Positions 6,618-10,720 of a stretch of DNA of 10,720 nucleotides are shown piece after piece. How positions within the stretch are numbered: position 1 is the stretch's first letter; the number at the start of each line of letters is the position of its first letter. A program made the position numbers and the translations under genes. Below the pieces are notes generated by a model that was not told the DNA's origin, ran no database searches, and saw only the letters and a list, made by a program, of their open reading frames with translations. The stretch is from Flavobacteriaceae bacterium UBA1115. GTDB taxonomy: Bacteria > Bacteroidota > Bacteroidia > Flavobacteriales > Flavobacteriaceae. The stretch lies in assembly GCA_002313325.1 (NCBI GenBank), contig DCBE01000008.1, positions 1 to 10,720 of the forward strand. The letters run 5' to 3'.

Positions 6618-7515
6618 GCTATTCAGCACCTTTCACTTTCACTTCATCGTGATTATTTTTGGTTTCACAGCCGTTTTGGGTGCTTTGATTAGCGTCTCGG
6701 CCATTCCCTTGGTGTGGTATCGCATGACTCTGGCGACCATGGGTTTGGGCTTGGTACTTTGGTTGCGTAAGCACAATTTTCGCGTAAGCAAAACCATTGC
6801 TTGGGTGGCTGTTGCGAGCGGGGTGCTTATTGCATTTCATTGGATTACTTTCTTTGGGTCTGTCAAGGTTTCAAACGTTTCCGTAACCTTATCGGTACTT
6901 TCTTCAGGTGCTTTTTTAACTTCCTTACTCGAACCTATTTTTTACAAGCGAAAAGTGATTGGCTACGAGGTATTTTTTGGACTCTTGGTAATTCTTGGTT
7001 TGGGGTTGGTCCTCGGCACAGGAACCACACATTTAGCGGGCTTTCTTTATGCAGGTATATCAACTCTTTTGGCCGTATTATTTACACTGCTCAACGGTAA
7101 GTATGTTACCAAAACCGATCCTTATGTACTGTCTTTTTACGAACTTTTAGTGGGTGCCGTAGTGGTCACTTTGGTATTGGCTTTTCAGGGTTCTTTTACC
7201 GCTGAATTATTTGCTATTTCTAAGCAGGATTTATTGTGGCTGTCTATTTTGGCATTTGTTTGTACGTCCTATGCTTTTGTTGTATCCATTGTTGTAATGC
7301 GCCACCTAACGCCCTACTCCATCATGCTCGGCATCAATATGGAACCTGTATACGGAATTGCCTTGGCCTATGCCATTTTTGGAGAAAAAGAAGTTATGCA
7401 TACCGGCTTTTACATCGGATTGATTTGCATACTTACTGCTGTCTTGGCCAACGGTATTTATAAATTAAGAAGAACAAAAAAAACGTTTCTTCCCCTTGCT
7501 CGGAACCCAAAATAA
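6604..7515 (+). CDS. EamA-family (drug/metabolite superfamily) membrane transporter
   Basis: This 303-residue protein is almost wholly hydrophobic, with about ten membrane helices in two EamA repeats (about 8-138 and 150-292). Recognisable parts are FHFHFIVIIFGFTAVLGAL at the start of repeat 1, PLVWYRM with a conserved Arg, SLLEPIFYKRKV, and in repeat 2 TPYSIMLGINMEPVYGIALA followed by IFGEKE. Members export or take up small metabolites; the substrate cannot be told here. ATG 6604 gives a family-like N-terminus and overlaps the permease gene by 14 nt, marking it as the third gene of the tgt operon. The accA promoter lies across its last codons. It could also be listed as an RhaT/RarD-like permease, but nothing specific supports that. 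Confidence 0.88.
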   Translation: MRRDKLFSTFHFHFIVIIFGFTAVLGALISVSAIPLVWYRMTLATMGLGLVLWLRKHNFRVSKTIAWVAVASGVLIAFHWITFFGSVKVSNVSVTLSVLSSGAFLTSLLEPIFYKRKVIGYEVFFGLLVILGLGLVLGTGTTHLAGFLYAGISTLLAVLFTLLNGKYVTKTDPYVLSFYELLVGAVVVTLVLAFQGSFTAELFAISKQDLLWLSILAFVCTSYAFVVSIVVMRHLTPYSIMLGINMEPVYGIALAYAIFGEKEVMHTGFYIGLICILTAVLANGIYKLRRTKKTFLPLARNPK

Positions 7516-7524
7516 GTATATTTG
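7496..7524 (+). promoter_or_regulatory. Bacteroidota-type promoter for accA
   Basis: TTG (7496-7498), an 18-nt spacer and TATATTTG (7517-7524) match the full consensus TTG-N17-23-TAnnTTTG. Transcription would start near 7529, about 16 nt before the accA ATG. The promoter overlaps the stop codon of the EamA gene, so accA can be expressed independently of the tgt operon. Confidence 0.75.
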
Positions 7525-7544
7525 TTTTGCACTAAGATCACAAT

Positions 7545-8498
7545 ATGGAGTATTTAGACTTTGAAGAACCCATAAAGGAATTAGAAGACCAATTGCTCAA
7601 ATGTCAAGTCATTGGTAACGACAACGAAGTAGACGTTACCGCGGCCTGTAAAAATATCGGAGACCGTCTGGTTGAGCTTAAAAAAGAGATTTACACCAAT
7701 CTAACTCCTTGGCAGCGTGTTCAGGTTTCAAGACACCCTTCAAGACCTTATACCCTGGATTATATCAACGACCTTACGCAAGGTAGTTTTTTAGAGCTGC
7801 ACGGCGATAGAACGGTAAAAGACGACAAAGCGATGATCGGAGGTTTGGGTAAGATTGGAGATCAAAGCTTTATGTTTATTGGACATCAGAAGGGATACAA
7901 CACCAAAACACGTCAGTATCGCAATTTTGGTATGGCAAATCCCGAGGGCTACCGCAAGGCGCTACGTCTGATGAAATCTGCCGAAAAATTTAATCTTCCT
8001 GTTGTTTGTCTTGTCGATACACCCGGCGCATACCCCGGATTGGAAGCTGAGGAGCGCGGACAGGGTGAAGCCATTGCACGCAACATATTGGAAATGTCTC
8101 GCCTCAAGACACCTATTATGGTGGTGGTTATTGGCGAAGGTGCTTCCGGCGGCGCATTGGGCATAGGTGTGGGTGACCGCATATTTATGCTAGAAAACAC
8201 ATGGTACTCAGTTATTTCTCCAGAATCCTGCTCATCCATTTTATGGCGTAGCTGGGAATACAAAGAGCAAGCGGCTGAAGCACTAAAGCTTACGGCCAAA
8301 GACATGAAACGCCAAAAGCTCATTGATGCAATCATCAAGGAACCCCTTGGAGGCGCGCATGCCAATCGTGAGGCCATGTTTGATACGGTTCGCAAAACCA
8401 TTTGCAAAACCTACAAGGAATTGCAAGAACTCCCAATCGACATACTCGTGCAAGAACGCATGGACAAGTTTTTTGCTATGGGCGTGTACGATGAATAA
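7545..8498 (+). CDS. accA: Acetyl-CoA carboxylase carboxyltransferase, alpha subunit
   Basis: AccA with AccD forms the carboxyltransferase that moves CO2 from carboxybiotin to acetyl-CoA, giving malonyl-CoA for fatty-acid synthesis. The 317 residues match the E. coli length (319). The N-terminal LDFEEPIKELE starts as in relatives. The crotonase-like core has VDTPGAYPG (157-165), the following EERGQGEAIA, the oxyanion-loop region GEGASGGALG (197-206) and ISPESCSSILW. The zinc-ribbon subunit AccD is not in the window and, as is common, is unlinked. The gene has its own promoter overlapping the end of the EamA gene. A 105-nt gap separates it from dnaB. Confidence 0.96.
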   Translation: MEYLDFEEPIKELEDQLLKCQVIGNDNEVDVTAACKNIGDRLVELKKEIYTNLTPWQRVQVSRHPSRPYTLDYINDLTQGSFLELHGDRTVKDDKAMIGGLGKIGDQSFMFIGHQKGYNTKTRQYRNFGMANPEGYRKALRLMKSAEKFNLPVVCLVDTPGAYPGLEAEERGQGEAIARNILEMSRLKTPIMVVVIGEGASGGALGIGVGDRIFMLENTWYSVISPESCSSILWRSWEYKEQAAEALKLTAKDMKRQKLIDAIIKEPLGGAHANREAMFDTVRKTICKTYKELQELPIDILVQERMDKFFAMGVYDE

Positions 8499-8519
8499 TG
8501 TTTAGCTTTTAAACATTTT
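8497..8519 (+). terminator. Possible weak terminator after accA
   Basis: An 8-bp inverted repeat (AATGTTTA at 8497-8504 and TAAACATT at 8510-8517) encloses a 5-nt loop and is followed by two more T (run TTTT 8516-8519). The stem has only one G-C pair and starts inside the accA stop codon, so it may be weak. No other terminator candidate is visible between accA and dnaB. Confidence 0.35.
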
Positions 8520-8591
8520 GAAGCGGGTTATTAACCAGCCTGTTGTTCGTTATTTTTTCACTTTTTCTAAAAATATTTGCCTCCATTTGTG

Positions 8592-8599
8592 TAGTTTAG
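8592..8599 (+). promoter_or_regulatory. Possible -7 element for dnaB
   Basis: TAGTTTAG has one mismatch to TAnnTTTG and ends 5 nt before the dnaB ATG at 8604. A rival candidate is AATATTTG (8572-8579), also one mismatch, which would give a leader of about 20 nt. Neither has a TTG at the right spacing, so the choice is open. Confidence 0.3.
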
Positions 8600-8603
8600 T
8601 GTA

Positions 8604-10118
8604 ATGGAAAAAAAGAACCCCATGCAGTCTGTAGTGTCGTCCTCTACGGTTGTTCCAATGGAACGTGGAAAGCTGCCACCACAGGTTATTGATTTCGAAG
8701 AAGTCGTACTTGGCGCCATGATGATTGATAAAAAAGGTGTTGATGAGGTCATTGATATTTTACAGCCCGATGCTTTTTACCGTGAGGCACATCAGCATAT
8801 TTTTTCCGCAATGGTCAAGCTTTTTGAGAATTCAGAGCCCATTGACCTTTTGACCGTATCGGCTCAACTAAAAAAAGACCAAAAGCTAAATCAAGTAGGA
8901 GGTGACTTTTACCTCATTCAGCTTTCAAAAAAAGTGTCTTCCTCTGCGCACATTGAGTACCATGCGCGCATCATCCTTCAAAAATTCATTCAGCGCAGCC
9001 TTATTAAAATTTCAAGTGAAATTATCGAAGAGGCTTATGACGAAACCAAGGACGTTTTTGACATGCTCGACAAGGCGGAGACCAAACTCTATGACGTCAG
9101 TCAGGGGAACCTTAAGACTTCTACCGTGAGTGCGCAAAGTTTGGTTATCCAAGCCAAGAAAAAAATTGAAGAAATTGCCAATCAAGAGGGCATGAGTGGT
9201 GTGCCCTCTGGCTTCCACGCCGTAGACAAACTGACTTCTGGTTGGCAAAACAGTGATTTAATCATTGTTGCTGCCCGACCGGGTATGGGTAAAACGGCCC
9301 TTACGCTATCCATGGCGCGAAACATTGCCGTGGACCAAAATATTCCTGTTGCTTTTTTCTCTCTAGAAATGTCTTCGGTACAATTGATTACTCGTCTTAT
9401 TTCTTCTGAAACAGGGCTTAGTTCAGAAAAGCTTCGAACCGGAAAAATGGAAGACCACGAGTGGAAACAGCTTAATGTGAAGGTTTCTGATTTAGAAAAA
9501 GCACCGCTCTATATTGACGATACACCTTCGTTGTCCATCTTTGACCTTCGCGCCAAAGCCCGACGTTTGTCCTCGCAATACGGCATTCGCCTAATCATGA
9601 TAGATTATTTGCAGTTGATGACGCCTGGTGGAAGCAGTAAGGCTGGTAATCGAGAACAAGAAATCTCGAACATTTCCCGAAACTTAAAAGCGCTCGCCAA
9701 GGAATTGGAGATACCCGTTATAGCATTGTCACAGTTGTCACGTGCGGTAGAAACACGAGGGGGAAGCAAGCGCCCACAAATTTCTGACTTGCGTGAGTCT
9801 GGTGCCATCGAGCAAGATGCCGATTTGGTAACTTTTATCTACAGACCTGAGTACTATAAGATTGACGAATGGGACGATGAGGAGCGTTCACCTGCGGCTG
9901 GGCAGGCAGAATTTATCGTCGCAAAACACCGTAATGGTGGATTGGACAGCATACGCCTAAAGTTTATCGGAAACCTTGGTAAGTTTGACAACTTGGATCA
10001 ATTTGACGCTCCGATTGAGTTTCAATCCAAAATAAATGCAGGGGATGAACTTTTTGAGGCACCGCGCACAAGTCCAGACCAAGCGTTTGGAACGGACGAC
10101 GACGATATGCCGTTCTAA
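8604..10118 (+). CDS. dnaB: Replicative DNA helicase DnaB
   Basis: This is the hexameric helicase that unwinds DNA ahead of the replication fork and recruits primase. The 504 residues comprise an N-terminal primase-interacting domain (about 25-125, starting PPQVIDFEEVVLGAMM), a linker, and a RecA-like ATPase domain (about 195-470). Walker A is ARPGMGKT (224-231, with K230). Walker B ends in D334 (LIMIDYLQLM). The glutamine-switch segment is SQLSR (376-380, with Q377). FIYRPEYY (411-418) lies in the C-terminal Arg-finger region. The frame runs without an intein. The extra C-terminal tail is rich in Asp and ends T-DDDD-MPF, like the C-terminal tip of single-stranded DNA-binding protein. ATG 8604 is the only plausible start. 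Eight bases separate its stop codon from that of the convergent rplT. Confidence 0.96.
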   Translation: MEKKNPMQSVVSSSTVVPMERGKLPPQVIDFEEVVLGAMMIDKKGVDEVIDILQPDAFYREAHQHIFSAMVKLFENSEPIDLLTVSAQLKKDQKLNQVGGDFYLIQLSKKVSSSAHIEYHARIILQKFIQRSLIKISSEIIEEAYDETKDVFDMLDKAETKLYDVSQGNLKTSTVSAQSLVIQAKKKIEEIANQEGMSGVPSGFHAVDKLTSGWQNSDLIIVAARPGMGKTALTLSMARNIAVDQNIPVAFFSLEMSSVQLITRLISSETGLSSEKLRTGKMEDHEWKQLNVKVSDLEKAPLYIDDTPSLSIFDLRAKARRLSSQYGIRLIMIDYLQLMTPGGSSKAGNREQEISNISRNLKALAKELEIPVIALSQLSRAVETRGGSKRPQISDLRESGAIEQDADLVTFIYRPEYYKIDEWDDEERSPAAGQAEFIVAKHRNGGLDSIRLKFIGNLGKFDNLDQFDAPIEFQSKINAGDELFEAPRTSPDQAFGTDDDDMPF

Positions 10119-10126
10119 CTAATAGC

Positions 10127-10471
10127 TTATTTTACTTTATCGATAACTGCCTTAAAAGCATCTGGGTGATTCATGGCCAAGTCGGCCAATACCTTACGGT
10201 TAAGTGTAATATTGTTCGCGCTTACCTTTCCCATAAATTGTGAATAGGACATGCCGTGTAGTCTAGCACCAGCATTGATACGTGTAATCCACAGGGCACG
10301 GAAGCTACGTTTTTTGTTCCTGCGATCGCGGTATGCGTAAAGCATTGATTTATCAACAGCGTTTTTGGCAACTTTCCAAACGTTTTTTCTTCGACCAAAG
10401 TACCCTTTGGCTTGTTTTAAAATTTTCTTTCTTCTTGCGCGTGATGCAACCGCATTTACTGATCTTGGCAT
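10127..10471 (-). CDS. rplT: 50S ribosomal protein L20
   Basis: This 114-residue basic protein binds 23S rRNA early in large-subunit assembly. The long N-terminal basic helix (SRARRKKILKQAKGYFGRRK, 10-29), the YAYRDRRNKKRSFRALWITR block (46-65) and the C-terminal ITLNRKVLADLA segment are all present and diagnostic. In many bacteria L20 also represses its own operon at the mRNA level. The gene follows rpmI after 60 nt, and that gap can form a hairpin (10485-10523). With rpmI and presumably infC upstream, outside the window, it forms the conserved infC-rpmI-rplT operon. Confidence 0.97.
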   Translation of the reverse strand: MPRSVNAVASRARRKKILKQAKGYFGRRKNVWKVAKNAVDKSMLYAYRDRRNKKRSFRALWITRINAGARLHGMSYSQFMGKVSANNITLNRKVLADLAMNHPDAFKAVIDKVK

Positions 10472-10484
10472 AATGTAGTATTGG

Positions 10485-10523
10485 TGAAGCAGGCGGAGAA
10501 TCTCACTTTTAAAGCCGACTTCA
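10485..10523 (-). other. Inverted repeat between rpmI and rplT
   Basis: TGAAG (10485-10489) pairs with CTTCA (10519-10523). After a 2x2 internal loop, GGC (10492-10494) pairs with GCC (10514-10516), leaving a 19-nt loop. In the mRNA this stem ends 13 nt before the rplT start codon at 10471. It could be an RNA structure that tunes rplT translation or stabilises the message, but the pairing is short and may be chance. Confidence 0.3.
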
Positions 10524-10531
10524 GGTTTATA

Positions 10532-10720
10532 TTATTTTAAACTAAGTTGTTCTTTGATGTTATCGGCGTCGCTTTCATGCACCAACCCTGTGTGCGTTAG
10601 TTTGAGCTTTCGCTTCTTAGATTTTTTAGTCAAAATATGACTCTTAAACGCGTGCTTGCGTTTGATCTTTCCTGTGCCCGTGAGCTTAAAGCGTTTCTTT
10701 GCACTCGATTTTGTTTTCAT
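10532..10720 (-). CDS. rpmI: 50S ribosomal protein L35 (start cut by window edge)
   Basis: The visible 62 residues carry the L35 signature KTKSSAKKRFKLTGTGKIKR with the downstream HILTKKSKKRK, a small basic protein of the large ribosomal subunit. Flavobacterial L35 usually begins MPKMKTKSS and has about 65 residues. The ATG at the last three bases of the window is therefore probably codon 4, and the real start lies about nine bases beyond the edge. The rplT gene follows 60 nt downstream. Confidence 0.93.
   Translation of the reverse strand: MKTKSSAKKRFKLTGTGKIKRKHAFKSHILTKKSKKRKLKLTHTGLVHESDADNIKEQLSLK

Noticed and set aside
7469..7492. Run of eight A inside a small inverted repeat near the end of the EamA gene
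   Set aside because: The run is in frame, encodes a plausible basic C-terminal end, and the stop codon follows normally. There is no sign of programmed slippage or a frameshift.
7949..8407. 152-codon open frame antisense to accA
   Set aside because: It lies wholly inside the strongly supported accA gene, has a biased Ser/Met/Arg-rich composition typical of an antisense shadow, and has no recognisable domain.
1..10720. Search for a new defence, mobile or biosynthetic system
   Set aside because: Every gene belongs to a known core or common family, composition looks uniform by eye, and no transposase, integrase, repeat array or att-like duplication was found. The findings are details of core genes.

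Overview
The window reads as ordinary core chromosome of a member of the Bacteroidota, most likely a flavobacterium. Three things point there. Several genes have the Bacteroidota promoter -7 signature TAnnTTTG just upstream, and almost no Shine-Dalgarno sequences are visible. Transketolase is split into two subunit genes. The protein sequences, including the Tgt tail, the MRIDKYLW start of the S4 protein and the KTKSSAKKRF start of L35, look flavobacterial. No insertion sequence, phage gene, CRISPR array, toxin-antitoxin pair or defence gene was seen.

Left part (1-2478). A truncated tRNA gene reads leftward off the edge. Divergent from it is shikimate kinase (aroK). Tail-to-tail with aroK is a leftward pair: an Hsp15-like S4 RNA-binding protein followed by a PyrR-like phosphoribosyltransferase. 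Divergent from that pair is a lipoprotein with an FKBP-type prolyl isomerase domain and a Ca-binding-type, Asp-rich tail.

Middle (2475-7515). The leftward transketolase pair (N-terminal then C-terminal subunit, 1 nt apart) ends on a CTAG shared with the lipoprotein stop codon. Divergent from it is a tight rightward operon: tgt (queuosine tRNA modification), an LptF/LptG-family permease (LPS export) and an EamA-family transporter, joined by a 1-nt gap and a 14-nt overlap.

Right part (7496-10720). accA (fatty-acid synthesis, own promoter) and dnaB (replicative helicase) read rightward. They meet rplT and rpmI, which read leftward from an operon that probably continues with infC beyond the edge.

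All CDSs look intact except rpmI, which seems to lose about three N-terminal codons at the edge. No gene-free stretch exceeds 130 bases. I found no convincing new multi-gene system. The points most worth checking are an SSB-like acidic C-terminal tip on DnaB, a Tgt without its three zinc-ligand cysteines, a recurring promoter-to-start distance that suggests leaderless mRNAs, and a possible structured element between rpmI and rplT.
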